From: Bartonella phoceensis
GTDB taxonomy: Bacteria > Pseudomonadota > Alphaproteobacteria > Rhizobiales > Rhizobiaceae
Direction of reading: 5' to 3'
Assembly: GCF_902825145.1 (NCBI RefSeq)
Contig: NZ_CADEAD010000002.1
Coordinates: 1-64,000, forward strand
Length of the DNA stretch: 64,000 bases
In this document: positions 17,209-27,123 of the stretch, one piece after another
Numbering within the stretch: the first letter of the stretch is position 1
Layout of the letters: each line of letters begins with the position of its first letter
Program-made: the position numbers and the translations under genes
The notes under the pieces: model-generated
Database searches by the model: none
What the model was told of the DNA's origin: nothing
What the model saw: only the letters and a program-made list of their open reading frames with translations

Positions 17209-19419
17209 TCAAGTGTCATGAGAAGGTTTCTGTTTTCCTTTATCCTGTTTGGTAGCATTTTTTTCAGTACTGGCTTTACTTTTAGAACGATTGACTGCTT
17301 TTGTGATACTTTTTGTGTTTTGCGTTTTTTTTTCAGCTCCATGAGACTGTGTTTCTTCAAACTTGGCATCACTGGATTTGGCATCATTGGATTTTGATGT
17401 TTCCTTTCCAACTTTTACCGGTGCGTTTCCCGCTTCTGTTTTATCAGAATCGGTTTCATCCGCATCTTTTCTTTTAACATCCGTTTTACCAGTGTCTATT
17501 TTACCAGTGTCTATTTTCTCCGCGTTTGTTGTATCAGACTCTACCTTCATTGCTCCAGTCTTAGGCACAGAGGAAATACGTGGAGAAGCGATTTCATCTT
17601 TTTGTGTTCGTGAAGGAGGCTTTCCTGCAATGACCTCGTTAATTTCAGCGCCTGTTAAGGTTTCATATTCCAACAAACCTTGCGCCAAAGCGAACCATTC
17701 TTTTTTCTTTGCTTTCAAAATATTGGTTGCACTTTTATAGGCATCATCAATGAGTTTACGCACTTCCATATCGATCATACGTGCTGTTTCCTCAGAGACA
17801 TTTTGTGTACGTGCAACGGAATGCCCTAAAAAGACTTCATCCTGATTATCACCATAGGCAACATTGCCAAGCAGGTCAGAAAACCCCCACCGTGTGATCA
17901 TAGCACGTGCTAATTTTGTTGCTTGTTCAATATCGGAAGAAGCACCGGATGTGATATTTTCCTTACCAAATTTCAACTCTTCGGCCACGCGTCCTCCCAT
18001 CATAATGGCCAACCGAGAAATCATCCATCGATAACTCATGGAATAACGATCACCTTCAGGCAATTGCATCACCATTCCCAAAGCTCTCCCTCTTGGCACG
18101 ATGGTCGCTTTATGGACAGGATCAGCAACAGGTACATTGAGCGCCACGATAGCGTGTCCTGCTTCGTGATAAGCGGTGAGTTCTTTTTCTTCTTGTGTCA
18201 TAGCGGTTGAGCGACGTTCAGCCCCCATCATCACCTTATCTTTTGCATCTTCAAATTCTTGCATAGTCACAACTCTTTTATTGCGGCTAGCAGCCATGAG
18301 AGCAGCTTCATTGACAAGGTTCATCAGATCAGCTCCAGAAAAACCTGGTGTTCCCCTTGCTAAAATTTTCAGATCAACATTAGGGGCCAAAGGCACGTTG
18401 CGCACATGTACCTTCAAGATCTGCTCACGTCCAGAAACATCAGGATTTGGCACAACCACCTGCCGATCAAAACGCCCTGGTCTTAACAAAGCAGGGTCGA
18501 GCACATCGGGACGATTCGTTGCGGCAATGAGAATAATGCTTTCATTGGGCTCAAAACCATCCATTTCAACAAGCAGCTGGTTTAAAGTTTGCTCACGTTC
18601 GTCGTTTCCACCCCCCAGTCCAGCACCACGATGGCGTCCCACAGCGTCGATTTCATCAATAAAGATGATACAGGGGGCATTTTTTTTAGCCTGTTCGAAC
18701 ATATCGCGCACGCGGCTTGCCCCAACACCCACAAACATTTCGACAAAATCGGACCCTGAAATGGTAAAGAATGGCACATTGGCTTCGCCTGCCACAGAGC
18801 GTGCTAGCAAGGTTTTACCAGTTCCTGGAGGACCAACGAGCAAAACGCCTCGTGGGATACGTCCCCCTAGGCGTTGAAATTTTTGTGGTTCACGTAAAAA
18901 TTCGACAATTTCCTGGAGATCCTGCTTTGCTTCTTCAACACCTGCGACATCCTGAAAAGTCACGCGGCCCTGTGCTTCATTGAGCAGTTTTGCTTTTGAT
19001 TTTCCAAATCCCATCGCCCCACGTGATCCATTTTGCATTTGGCGCATAAAGAAGACCCACGCCCCAACGATAATAATAACAGGGAGTAAAGAAAAGAGAA
19101 GATTGAGGAAGATACTATTGCCAGAGCTTTCAGGAATAGCTCTAACATTCACATTTTTGTTTTCTAATTTTTGTATCAAGCCTGGATCTCGTGGAGCATA
19201 GGTTGAAATAGCTCTATGTTCGATAGTTTGTCCTGTTAATTTTTGACCTTGAATGGTTACAGATTTCAGTTCATTATTCTCAACTTTTTGCAAAAATTCG
19301 GAATAAGAGATCTCTCTACCTCCAGAACGTTGGCTATCTCCATTAAAGAGAGAAAACGATACAATCAGAATCAAGGCAATAACCCCCCAAATGAGGAGAG
19401 AGCGGTAATTGGAATTCAT
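17209..19419 (-). CDS. ftsH: ATP-dependent zinc metalloprotease FtsH with extended hydrophilic tail
   Basis: This membrane-anchored AAA+ protease degrades misassembled membrane proteins and regulators such as sigma-32 and LpxC. Membrane helices lie at about 7-25 and 105-126. The AAA domain shows [19 protein letters not shown] and the second region of homology ([20 protein letters not shown]). The zinc site HEAGH lies at about 420. The family is usually about 610-650 residues; this one is 736 because of a roughly 110-residue tail rich in Lys, Thr, Asp and Ser (TDKTEAGN and KIDTGK repeats), probably disordered. It follows tilS. Confidence 0.96.
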   Translation of the reverse strand: MNSNYRSLLIWGVIALILIVSFSLFNGDSQRSGGREISYSEFLQKVENNELKSVTIQGQKLTGQTIEHRAISTYAPRDPGLIQKLENKNVNVRAIPESSGNSIFLNLLFSLLPVIIIVGAWVFFMRQMQNGSRGAMGFGKSKAKLLNEAQGRVTFQDVAGVEEAKQDLQEIVEFLREPQKFQRLGGRIPRGVLLVGPPGTGKTLLARSVAGEANVPFFTISGSDFVEMFVGVGASRVRDMFEQAKKNAPCIIFIDEIDAVGRHRGAGLGGGNDEREQTLNQLLVEMDGFEPNESIILIAATNRPDVLDPALLRPGRFDRQVVVPNPDVSGREQILKVHVRNVPLAPNVDLKILARGTPGFSGADLMNLVNEAALMAASRNKRVVTMQEFEDAKDKVMMGAERRSTAMTQEEKELTAYHEAGHAIVALNVPVADPVHKATIVPRGRALGMVMQLPEGDRYSMSYRWMISRLAIMMGGRVAEELKFGKENITSGASSDIEQATKLARAMITRWGFSDLLGNVAYGDNQDEVFLGHSVARTQNVSEETARMIDMEVRKLIDDAYKSATNILKAKKKEWFALAQGLLEYETLTGAEINEVIAGKPPSRTQKDEIASPRISSVPKTGAMKVESDTTNAEKIDTGKIDTGKTDVKRKDADETDSDKTEAGNAPVKVGKETSKSNDAKSSDAKFEETQSHGAEKKTQNTKSITKAVNRSKSKASTEKNATKQDKGKQKPSHDT

Positions 19420-19534
19420 ATTCGGCCCACTTAATCAAGTATAGATTTCAAATAGTTCCTTTTAACATATAACCTTGTCTGTTCCTTGCCAAGGTATGAA
19501 AGGATGTTTATTGTATTTTAAGAGTAATTTTTCT

Positions 19535-20992
19535 TTATCTTTTCACCTCAATATTAAAAAAAGGTTCCACAACATTGACGAGATCGATATCTTCGCGTGA
19601 CAAAAGCCAATCAAAAGGCGCCATAATCCGCTTTATAATGATATTTTGATGAAAAAGATCTTGATCACTCAATTCTGGAATATCGCATCCTTTATGATTT
19701 GAGATCATCAGCAACGATTTTAAAGAAGGAAAATGAGGATTTTTAAGATCAATAGAACTGTTTTGCAACAAAGATTTCAGCTGTTTCAAACCTGCTGCTC
19801 CAACCTTAACGGCCTCGGCTCCATGATTGGTAATCTGATAGCGCCCATCCCATAAAAAATTTTTCCCAGGTTCAATGATTGTCTCTTTCATGTTTCGAGA
19901 TTCGCGCCAAAGAGTAATTCCGTTTTTGTTATATTCAATGACAGAGCGCGCATAAGTAAAGCGCTGCTTTTCTGGTGCGTGGAGACAGAGCCTTTGGTTA
20001 AGAGTAATCAATTTTTGCACAGGAAGCAAATAAAAACCTCCTCCCATCAACACAGCAAAGAGTCCAACAACAAAGGGAAAACCTGGATGGTGCTGTAAAA
20101 ATGGTACAGGCTTTGCAATAAAACAACGTCCATATTCAACAGTGATATCCAGAGCCAAAATTAAATCGGCAATAATTTTTGCTTGTTGACGACGCCTCAG
20201 CGTAGCTTCATGAACCCTTTGCCCAATAACAGCAAGTTTTTTGTGCTGAAGGGATTGACGCACACGCACGCGTTCAAAATTGCGATCTTCATTGGTGGGA
20301 TCATCGATCCATGTTTTGCCCTTTAAGCACAAATAAGCACGCAATGTGTTGCGTTTTACACCAAGAAGCGGACGAATCAAGCGTATTTCTCGACAGAGCA
20401 ATGATTCACGTGGGATACAAGATAAACCACGCGTATACATTAACCCATCATTTTTTTCAGCAATAAGGTAGCTTTTTTGCGCAATATTTTTTTCTGCATA
20501 ATTGCTATCACGCATGCTTACAAAGGCTCGTTGCTGCCTCTCTTCTGTATCCTTCTGAAGACGCTGATAGCGCATCTGGTAAGTTTCAACCTGATCGTTG
20601 AGCGTATGTCCTGTCATAATAAGCGTTGCACCTTGTTTTTGCGCTTCTTTAAACAAGAGATTATAGCGTGCACTACGAGCACTTGAAGCGATATGCGTCT
20701 TTGGTTTTTTGCCTTCCCACCGCACAATGCTGTGTTTAATGCGATGGGCACAACAAATTTCTGCAACGGTTAAAGCTTCACAAGCTGATTCTTCACGTAA
20801 TTGATGATCAACAGTGACAGCAATTATTTCCGGAGGAACAGAGAGCGTTTTTAAATGGTCTTTGACTAAAAACAGCAAAGCCAAAGAATCACTCCCTCCT
20901 GAAACCGCAAGGATCACTTTTTGACACTGGATAAAATCCGATGTTTTAAAGAGATTTCCTGCTAGTCTAATGCACACCGTTAACGGCCTCAT
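19535..20992 (-). CDS. tilS: tRNA(Ile)-lysidine synthase
   Basis: TilS adds lysine to C34 of tRNA-Ile(CAU), changing its decoding to AUA. The PP-loop ATPase motif SGGSDSLAL sits at about residues 30-40 and a C-terminal substrate-binding region follows. At 485 residues it is slightly longer than average, with a low-similarity insert at about 150-200. Its start overlaps the end of cpoB by 26 bases, so translation is coupled within the pal-cpoB-tilS-ftsH series. Confidence 0.93.
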   Translation of the reverse strand: MRPLTVCIRLAGNLFKTSDFIQCQKVILAVSGGSDSLALLFLVKDHLKTLSVPPEIIAVTVDHQLREESACEALTVAEICCAHRIKHSIVRWEGKKPKTHIASSARSARYNLLFKEAQKQGATLIMTGHTLNDQVETYQMRYQRLQKDTEERQQRAFVSMRDSNYAEKNIAQKSYLIAEKNDGLMYTRGLSCIPRESLLCREIRLIRPLLGVKRNTLRAYLCLKGKTWIDDPTNEDRNFERVRVRQSLQHKKLAVIGQRVHEATLRRRQQAKIIADLILALDITVEYGRCFIAKPVPFLQHHPGFPFVVGLFAVLMGGGFYLLPVQKLITLNQRLCLHAPEKQRFTYARSVIEYNKNGITLWRESRNMKETIIEPGKNFLWDGRYQITNHGAEAVKVGAAGLKQLKSLLQNSSIDLKNPHFPSLKSLLMISNHKGCDIPELSDQDLFHQNIIIKRIMAPFDWLLSREDIDLVNVVEPFFNIEVKR

Positions 20993-22787
20993 TTCTTTTT
21001 AGAGGTTTACAAAAAATAGATTCTAATGTTTTAGAGTATTTTGCTTTTTTCGCAACCAGGGCACAAGCCTCTTTATTCGGCTCAAGAGCAACCATACTTC
21101 TTGCCAATTTTAGCAAAATTTCAGAAGTATAGAGTTTCTTTTTGTCTGTATACCACGCGCTAAGATAAACTTGTGCTGCTTCATGATAACGCTTTTGTCC
21201 CAACAAAGCTTCTGCCAACCAAAACAAAGTATCATCACGTAAAGGATCTTTTTTATAACGTTGTTGAAAAGCACAAAAGGCTTTCTCGGCTTCAACATAG
21301 TTGGCAGAACGAATAAAGTCATAACCTTGCTTATACAATTCTTTAGAAGAAAGAAGAGAGGAATCCTTACCCTGCTGCGATTCCACATTATTTTTTCCTT
21401 TATGCACCTTCTCTAAACGGTTATAAACTTCCTGCAAATGATTTTCTATTTCCTTTGCATCTTTATGCACTTCCCTCAGATGTTGATCAGCTTTTTGCAA
21501 ATGCTCATGCATTTTCTGCGCATGACTTTCATGATCATGGCTCTCCACTTTAGCATCATGGCTTTCTCCATTAGCAATATTGTTCTGATCATCTTTTGTA
21601 CGATGCTCTTGCACGCCTTTTTCTTTTACAGTCTGCAAATTTTTATCCAAAGATGCGCGCTCAAAAGCACATGAATAAACAGAAGAGCTTTTTTTATCAA
21701 AAAGCCGGTGGAATTGCCTTTGCACAGTCTTCAAACTATTATGTTCAAGTACTGCTTGTATATTATGCAAAAGTTTATCTAAATCATAATCTTTAAACAG
21801 AACCTTCTGATTTTCTAAAATAAACTCTCCACTTTGAGTCATTCCCTGAAAAGAAGACATACCCGCAGCTTTTTCTCCAGCACTATCGGCCGCTTTATTC
21901 ACCGCATCGGCGGCTTGTTCCGCGGCACTATCGGCCGCTTTATTCACCGCATCGGCTGCTTCTTTCGCAGCACTATCGGTCGCTTTATTCACCGCATCGG
22001 CTGCTTCTTTCGCAGCACTATCGGTCGCTTTATTCACCGCATCGGCGGCTTGTTCCGCGGCACTATCGGTCGCTTTATTCACCGCATCGGCGGCTTGTTC
22101 CGCGGCACTATCGGTCGCTTTATTTACCGCATCGGCTGCTTCTTTCGCGGCACTACCGGTCGCTTTATTCACCGCATCGGCGGCTTGTTCCGCGGCACTA
22201 TCGGTCGCTTTATTTACCGCATCGGCTGCTTCTTTCGCGGCACTACCGGTCGCTTTATTTACCGCATCGGCTGCTTCTTTCGCAGCACTATCGGTCGCTT
22301 TATTCACCGCATCGGCGGCTTGTTCCGCGGCACTATCGGTCGCTTTATTTACCGCATCGGCTGCTTCTTTCGCGGCACTACCGGTCGCTTTATTCACCGC
22401 ATCGGCTGCTTCTTTCGCAGCACTATCGGCCGCTTTATTCACCGCATCGGCGGCTTGTTCCGCGGCACTATCGGCCGCTTTATTCACCGCATCGGCGGCT
22501 TGTTCCGCGGCACTATCGGCCGCTTTATTCACCGCATCGGCGGCTTGTTCCGCGGCACTATCGGCCGCTTTATTCACCGCATCAGCTGTTTCTTCTCCAA
22601 TACCATTAGCTTTACGCGCCGCATCAGTAGCCTTTTCCACTGCCTTATTCGCCGCATCAGAAGCCGAATCATCTTTAGAATACTGAGAAAACCACCGCGC
22701 TGCACTTTGAACAGATGAAGCAGAACACGCTATGAGGACAGCCATACAAAAGGCAGTTCTCCAATTTTTTTTATGACATATCGACAT
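20967..22787 (-). CDS. cpoB: Tol-Pal cell-division coordinator CpoB (YbgF) with expanded repeats
   Basis: CpoB is a periplasmic TPR protein that links the Tol-Pal machine to peptidoglycan synthesis at division. Signal peptide (AVLIACSASSVQSA) at residues 13-29. The C-terminal 130 residues hold the TPR domain (LYKQGYDFIRSANYVEAEKAF, DDTLFWLAEALLGQKRYHEAA). Between them lie sixteen 15-residue units of AADAVNKATDSAAEQ type (about residues 67-306), then a charged His/Glu/Lys-rich coiled region (about 395-470). Normal CpoB is about 250-320 residues; this is 606. It lies between pal and tilS. Confidence 0.9.
   Translation of the reverse strand: MSICHKKNWRTAFCMAVLIACSASSVQSAARWFSQYSKDDSASDAANKAVEKATDAARKANGIGEETADAVNKAADSAAEQAADAVNKAADSAAEQAADAVNKAADSAAEQAADAVNKAADSAAKEAADAVNKATGSAAKEAADAVNKATDSAAEQAADAVNKATDSAAKEAADAVNKATGSAAKEAADAVNKATDSAAEQAADAVNKATGSAAKEAADAVNKATDSAAEQAADAVNKATDSAAEQAADAVNKATDSAAKEAADAVNKATDSAAKEAADAVNKAADSAAEQAADAVNKAADSAGEKAAGMSSFQGMTQSGEFILENQKVLFKDYDLDKLLHNIQAVLEHNSLKTVQRQFHRLFDKKSSSVYSCAFERASLDKNLQTVKEKGVQEHRTKDDQNNIANGESHDAKVESHDHESHAQKMHEHLQKADQHLREVHKDAKEIENHLQEVYNRLEKVHKGKNNVESQQGKDSSLLSSKELYKQGYDFIRSANYVEAEKAFCAFQQRYKKDPLRDDTLFWLAEALLGQKRYHEAAQVYLSAWYTDKKKLYTSEILLKLARSMVALEPNKEACALVAKKAKYSKTLESIFCKPLKRNEAVNGVH
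21870..22589 (-). repeat. 45-bp in-frame tandem repeat inside cpoB, sixteen units
   Basis: Sixteen tandem 45-base units each encode 15 residues (AADAVNKA, then A/T, D/G and SAAEQ or SAAKE). Variant classes are shuffled along the array, which suggests repeated unequal exchange and not a single expansion. The unit length is a multiple of three, so copy change never breaks the frame; it also keeps the opposite strand open, giving a false 294-residue plus-strand frame. Confidence 0.95.
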
Positions 22788-22814
22788 ACTTTTCTCCCCT
22801 TACAGAGTCAATTT

Positions 22815-23336
22815 TTAATAACCGTTCATAGTATTAAGTGTTGTAACAGCGCGACGATTTTGGTTCCAACAGGAAATATCATCACACACCGCTACAGGTC
22901 TCTCTTTTCCATAAGAAATTGTTTGAATCCGTTGCGTAGACACACCAAGAGAAACCAAATAGTTACGCACAGCAACAGCACGACGCTGTCCCAGTGCCAA
23001 ATTATATTCACGCGTACCCCGCTCATCAGCATGACCTTCGATCATGATAGAATAATGAGGATAACGAAGCAACCATTCTGCCTGGCGCATTAAAACACGT
23101 TCAGCATCAGAATCAATTGAAGAAGAATCGAGACTAAAAAAAACACGATCTCCAACATTAACGGTAAATTCTTGTCCCGAACCCAGCATTGCTTGATTAA
23201 AACCCGCCCCATTTGAATAAGCGCCGTTCATACCGTTGAGTGCACCGCTATGTCTTTTTCCACACCCCAGCAAAGACAATGAAAAAAAGAGGACCACAGC
23301 TAAGGGATGAAAAATAATATTTCTAGTAGAGTGCAT
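22815..23336 (-). CDS. pal: Peptidoglycan-associated lipoprotein Pal
   Basis: This outer-membrane lipoprotein of the Tol-Pal complex ties the outer membrane to peptidoglycan. The lipobox is LLGC at the end of the signal (VVLFFSLSLLGC). The OmpA-like domain spans about residues 60-170 with IEGHADERGTREYNLALGQRRA, which contains the Asp and Arg that bind diaminopimelate. The 173-residue length is normal. It stands apart from tolB here because trcR and yebC lie between. Confidence 0.96.
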   Translation of the reverse strand: MHSTRNIIFHPLAVVLFFSLSLLGCGKRHSGALNGMNGAYSNGAGFNQAMLGSGQEFTVNVGDRVFFSLDSSSIDSDAERVLMRQAEWLLRYPHYSIMIEGHADERGTREYNLALGQRRAVAVRNYLVSLGVSTQRIQTISYGKERPVAVCDDISCWNQNRRAVTTLNTMNGY

Positions 23337-23535
23337 AAACTGATTCTCCTTATTATAAACGTGAAAATTGAAAGGATATATTCTTTCAAAAGCACTTCAA
23401 GAATAGTTACTAATTCCTAATGAAGAAAAAATTTCTTATTTTTTCCCTTATTTTTTTAAATCTGCATCACTTTTTTCCCCAGCCTTTCAACACCAATGAG
23501 AAATTGCTCTTACGCTTAAACCGTGTACCCTCTGT

Positions 23536-24228
23536 TTATGCATTATCATCCTGACGGTTTTTCTGCAGCGCATTCAGTTTTGCAAAAACTTTATCAGCAT
23601 CAAAACTCTTATTAGGATCATTTTTCATTTGATCTTCATGAAGAGCAACATTTTCTGTCACTGATGCGGGAAGCAAAGATCTATCTTCTTCTGCAGCAAT
23701 AGGACGATTTTTTGCAGCACGTTGGAGTTCGAAATCCAAATCAATTTGTGAACACAACCCTAGCCCTACAGGATCGAGAGAAACCAAGTTAGCGCTATTC
23801 CAATGTGTTCTGAGGCGAATTTGTTCAATGGTTGCTTTTGTTGTTCCAATCAACCGCGCAATCTGCGCATCTTTCAACTCGGGATGATTGGTCACCAACC
23901 ACAAGATACCATTTGGACGATCTCGGCGTCGAGAAAGAGGGATATAGCGTGCACCTTTACGTTTTTTTTCGGGGATACGTACCTTAGACTCGGAAATTCT
24001 CAAACGTGCGGTTTGGTCGGCCTCTACCCGGGCGATTTCACTACGTGTCAACTGCCCAGAGCTAATTGGATCCAGACCTTTAATACCATGAGCAGCTTCG
24101 CCATCAGCAATAGCTTTCACTTCCAACACATGCAATTTACAAAATTCTGCAATCTGATCAAAAGAAAGCGCGGTGTTATCAACCAGCCAAACAGCTGTAG
24201 CTTTGGGCATCAAAAGTTGCGTTGCCAT
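23536..24228 (-). CDS. trcR: TrcR-like cell-cycle regulator (DUF1013)
   Basis: This 230-residue protein is from an alphaproteobacterial family formerly called DUF1013 and named TrcR for cell-cycle transcriptional regulator. It is highly conserved at the N-terminus (MATQLLMPKATAVWLVDNTALSFDQIAEFC) and has a helix-turn-helix-like stretch (LKDAQIARLIGTTKATIEQIR) at about 120-140. The C-terminal 50 residues are acidic and variable. It is divergently transcribed from yebC. Confidence 0.85.
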   Translation of the reverse strand: MATQLLMPKATAVWLVDNTALSFDQIAEFCKLHVLEVKAIADGEAAHGIKGLDPISSGQLTRSEIARVEADQTARLRISESKVRIPEKKRKGARYIPLSRRRDRPNGILWLVTNHPELKDAQIARLIGTTKATIEQIRLRTHWNSANLVSLDPVGLGLCSQIDLDFELQRAAKNRPIAAEEDRSLLPASVTENVALHEDQMKNDPNKSFDADKVFAKLNALQKNRQDDNA

Positions 24229-24609
24229 TTTTATAATATCCTCTCACTTTGCCTCTTTATTTAAAGATTGAGGCAGGTTATTGCTCACTCTAGAGCACTG
24301 GAACCTTTAGTTTTGCACATCAGGCTTTTCTCTCCACTTTTAATAAAGTGAGTCATGGAATAAACCAATTTTGCCATGAAGTTATATTCTTTAATATAGC
24401 CTGATTTTTAATGAACGACAAGATATCTGCCTCATTATGATCCTCAACAGACTGTCTTTACCTTTAAAGTGAATTTTCTTATAAAGGGTTTATTTGATCA
24501 TTTCACCTTATTATTGCGGCACATTTATTTTGGTGGGGTGCATGTTTTATCGCCTTGAATTGAGGAACACCCCAACGAAAAAGAAAGCCGCAAAACTGGA
24601 AGGAAAACT
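24229..24609. other. Divergent promoter region between trcR and yebC
   Basis: 380 bases without a gene. The sequence is AT-rich and must contain promoters for trcR (minus) and yebC (plus). GGAAGGAAAACT before ATG 24610 supplies the yebC ribosome-binding site. No hairpin or operator stands out. Confidence 0.5.
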
Positions 24610-25356
24610 ATGGCAGGCCATTCACAATTTAAAAATATTATGCATCGTAAAGGGCGTCAAGATGCGATGCGCTCGAAAATATTTTCTAAGCTTGCACGCG
24701 AAATTACTGTTGCAGCCAAACAAGGCGCCCCTGATCCAGCCATGAATCCACGCTTAAGGCTCGCCGTCCAAAATGCCAAAGCACAGTCGATGCCGAAAGA
24801 CAACATTGAGCGTGCGATTAAGAAAGCTTCAGGTGGTGATGTCGAAAATTATGATGAAGTGCGCTATGAAGGATATGGTCCAGGTGGTATTGCCGTCATT
24901 GTTGAAGCTTTAACAGATAACCGCAACCGTACTGCTTCAAACGTGCGCGCTGCCTTTACCAAATCTGGTGGTGCGCTTGGAGAAACAGGATCGGTTAGCT
25001 TTATGTTTAATCGAATTGGTGAAATAATTTATAAACTGGAAGCAGGAACATCGGACCACATCATGGATGCTGCAATCGAAGCGGGTGCTGAAGATGTGCA
25101 ATCAGAAGAGACCGGACATCATATCACATGTGCATTTGAAGATCTTGGTGAAGTTTCTAAAATTCTTGAAGCAAAACTTGGTGAAGCAGAATCAATCAAA
25201 ACGATTTGGAAAGCCACAACCCTAGCGCCAATAGATGAAGAAAAAGCTTTATCCGTTTTACGCCTTATTTCAACCTTAGAAGAAGATGATGATGTGCAAA
25301 ATGTTTATGCCAATTTTGACGTGAGTGATGAAATCTTGGCAAAACTGTCTGGTTAA
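24610..25356 (+). CDS. yebC: YebC/PmpR-family protein (TACO1-like)
   Basis: This family is described as DNA-binding regulators and as translation factors that help ribosomes through difficult motifs. The 248-residue protein starts with the invariant [15 protein letters not shown] and contains [25 protein letters not shown] and [19 protein letters not shown]. In related genomes it sits next to ruvC; here it is separated from ruvCAB by the tol genes and points the opposite way. Confidence 0.96.
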   Translation: MAGHSQFKNIMHRKGRQDAMRSKIFSKLAREITVAAKQGAPDPAMNPRLRLAVQNAKAQSMPKDNIERAIKKASGGDVENYDEVRYEGYGPGGIAVIVEALTDNRNRTASNVRAAFTKSGGALGETGSVSFMFNRIGEIIYKLEAGTSDHIMDAAIEAGAEDVQSEETGHHITCAFEDLGEVSKILEAKLGEAESIKTIWKATTLAPIDEEKALSVLRLISTLEEDDDVQNVYANFDVSDEILAKLSG

Positions 25357-25757
25357 TCTCCATACAACCATGACCGTGTGTACTTTGTTTTCCATAAAAG
25401 CCCTGCTTATTGCCTACACAACAACATAATCACCTTTCATTTTCCCACAACAAATCCAAAGGCCTCGCTCTTGAAGCGGGGCATCTCATAAAGGTTCTCA
25501 AATATTTTCAACAAAAAGCATAAAAATTTTCTGGTAATTTTTTTCAAAGAACTCTTGTCTCAAAAACATGATCGCCCAAAAAAATTTCACCATTAAAGTT
25601 TTCCGGTACAGAGCACAGAAAATGTGGTGTAAAACTTCAAAACACATTCAGAGCAATCGAATGTGAAGAGAGTAAACCAATTTTCTCTTACCCCATAACA
25701 ATCCCTGTAGTTGCACGGGTCTCACGGATTTTACGGTTTTTCATCCAGCGCCTTGTC
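25357..25757. other. Gap between convergent yebC and tolB
   Basis: 400 bases without a gene between two convergent stops. A hairpin-like run GCCTCGCTCTTGAAGCGGGGC lies at 25461-25481 (one wobble pair) but is not followed by T. The remainder is AT-rich and unrecognised. Confidence 0.45.
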
Positions 25758-27092
25758 TTACTGTAGAGTGAGCAAAGGCGACCATGCTGGATCAGAAGCA
25801 TCATTGGGTGTGGGTAATTGGCGTTCATTGCGTCCAGTAATGTCAATCGTATAAATTTTTGGACCCATGCCGGGATTTTTGCGAAAGAACATCAATACAC
25901 GACCATTAGGAGCCCACGTTGGCCCTTCATTGTGAAACCCTGTGGTTAAAATCCGCTCTCCTTGCCCATCAGGGTGCATAACACCGATAGAAAATTGTCC
26001 CTCTAATTGTTTTGTAAAGGCGATATAATCGCCCTTTGGAGACCAAATGGGTGTAGAATAGCTTCCTTCCCCTGAAGAAATACGTTGGATATTGCTCCCA
26101 TCCGCATCCATTGTATAGATTTGCGGTTTTCCGCTGCGGTCTGATGAAAAGGCAATTTTTGTTCCATCGGGCGAATAAGAAGCTGATGTGTCAATGGCTG
26201 CAGTTGTTGTAATCCTAGTCATTGTGCGAGTCCGTAAATCCATGGTATAAAGGTTTGCGCTCCCGTCATTTTGCAACAAACTCATGATGACCTTTTGTCC
26301 ATCAGAAGAAAAACGTGGAGCAATTGTCATATTGTTAAAAGCTCCTATCAACTCCCTTTGCCCCATTTCAATTTGTTGCAAGTAAACATGGGGCACTTGC
26401 TTATGCTCATAAGCCATATAGGTAATTTCTTGTCGTTTGGGGGAAAAACGGGGTGTAAGAATCAACTCATTGCCGTCAGACATATAGATCAAATTTGCTC
26501 CATCTTGATCCATAATTGCTAAGCGTTTAATACGCGCATTTTGCGGACCTGTTTCATCTATAAAAGCGACCCGTGTATCAAAATATCCACTTTCTCCTGT
26601 CATCTCACTATAGATCTCATCTGCGATCATATGTGCAACCCGGCGCCAATGTTCCGTTGCAGTATAAAAACGCCGTCCTTTGCGTTGCTGCTTTCCAAAG
26701 ACGTCCCATAAACGAAAATCGACTCTCAATCGCCCATCGGATTCTCTGATAACTTGTCCGGTCACCAAACCTTGCGTTTTTATTGCTGCCCAATGAGAAA
26801 AATTCGGTTGTTTGTTAGGATTGGAGATTTTTTCAAAAAAACTTGTTTTATTAAGAGGTAAAAAAAGTCCTGACCGTTCAAGATCAGCTGTCACCACGGC
26901 AGTTATTTTAGATCCAATCGAATCATGAGAAATAAAATCTGTAATTGCAATGGGAATGGGGTTAAAATCAGCATTCGCAATAGTGCCTTTTAGTTGTGCA
27001 TAAACCGGTGAAAAATTCGAAAGCCACAAACCGAAAGTGACAATAAACCAAGAAAAAAATTTATGTCTTGTTATAGTCATCATGGAATGCAT
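25758..27092 (-). CDS. tolB: Tol-Pal system protein TolB
   Basis: This periplasmic protein shuttles between TolA and Pal. Signal peptide at residues 1-33 ([12 protein letters not shown]). The N-terminal domain spans about 35-165, then a six-bladed beta-propeller with repeated blocks such as [32 protein letters not shown] and [14 protein letters not shown]. The 444-residue length is normal. It lies 31 bases after tolA on the minus strand. Confidence 0.97.
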   Translation of the reverse strand: MHSMMTITRHKFFSWFIVTFGLWLSNFSPVYAQLKGTIANADFNPIPIAITDFISHDSIGSKITAVVTADLERSGLFLPLNKTSFFEKISNPNKQPNFSHWAAIKTQGLVTGQVIRESDGRLRVDFRLWDVFGKQQRKGRRFYTATEHWRRVAHMIADEIYSEMTGESGYFDTRVAFIDETGPQNARIKRLAIMDQDGANLIYMSDGNELILTPRFSPKRQEITYMAYEHKQVPHVYLQQIEMGQRELIGAFNNMTIAPRFSSDGQKVIMSLLQNDGSANLYTMDLRTRTMTRITTTAAIDTSASYSPDGTKIAFSSDRSGKPQIYTMDADGSNIQRISSGEGSYSTPIWSPKGDYIAFTKQLEGQFSIGVMHPDGQGERILTTGFHNEGPTWAPNGRVLMFFRKNPGMGPKIYTIDITGRNERQLPTPNDASDPAWSPLLTLQ

Positions 27093-27123
27093 CCTTTCTT
27101 TGGAAGAAAAATATTGTTGTATT

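Noticed and set aside
21834..22718. 294-residue plus-strand frame of GRFIHRIGGLF-type repeats
   Set aside because: It is the exact antisense of the cpoB 45-bp repeat, kept open because the unit is a multiple of three. It has no independent start signal or family.
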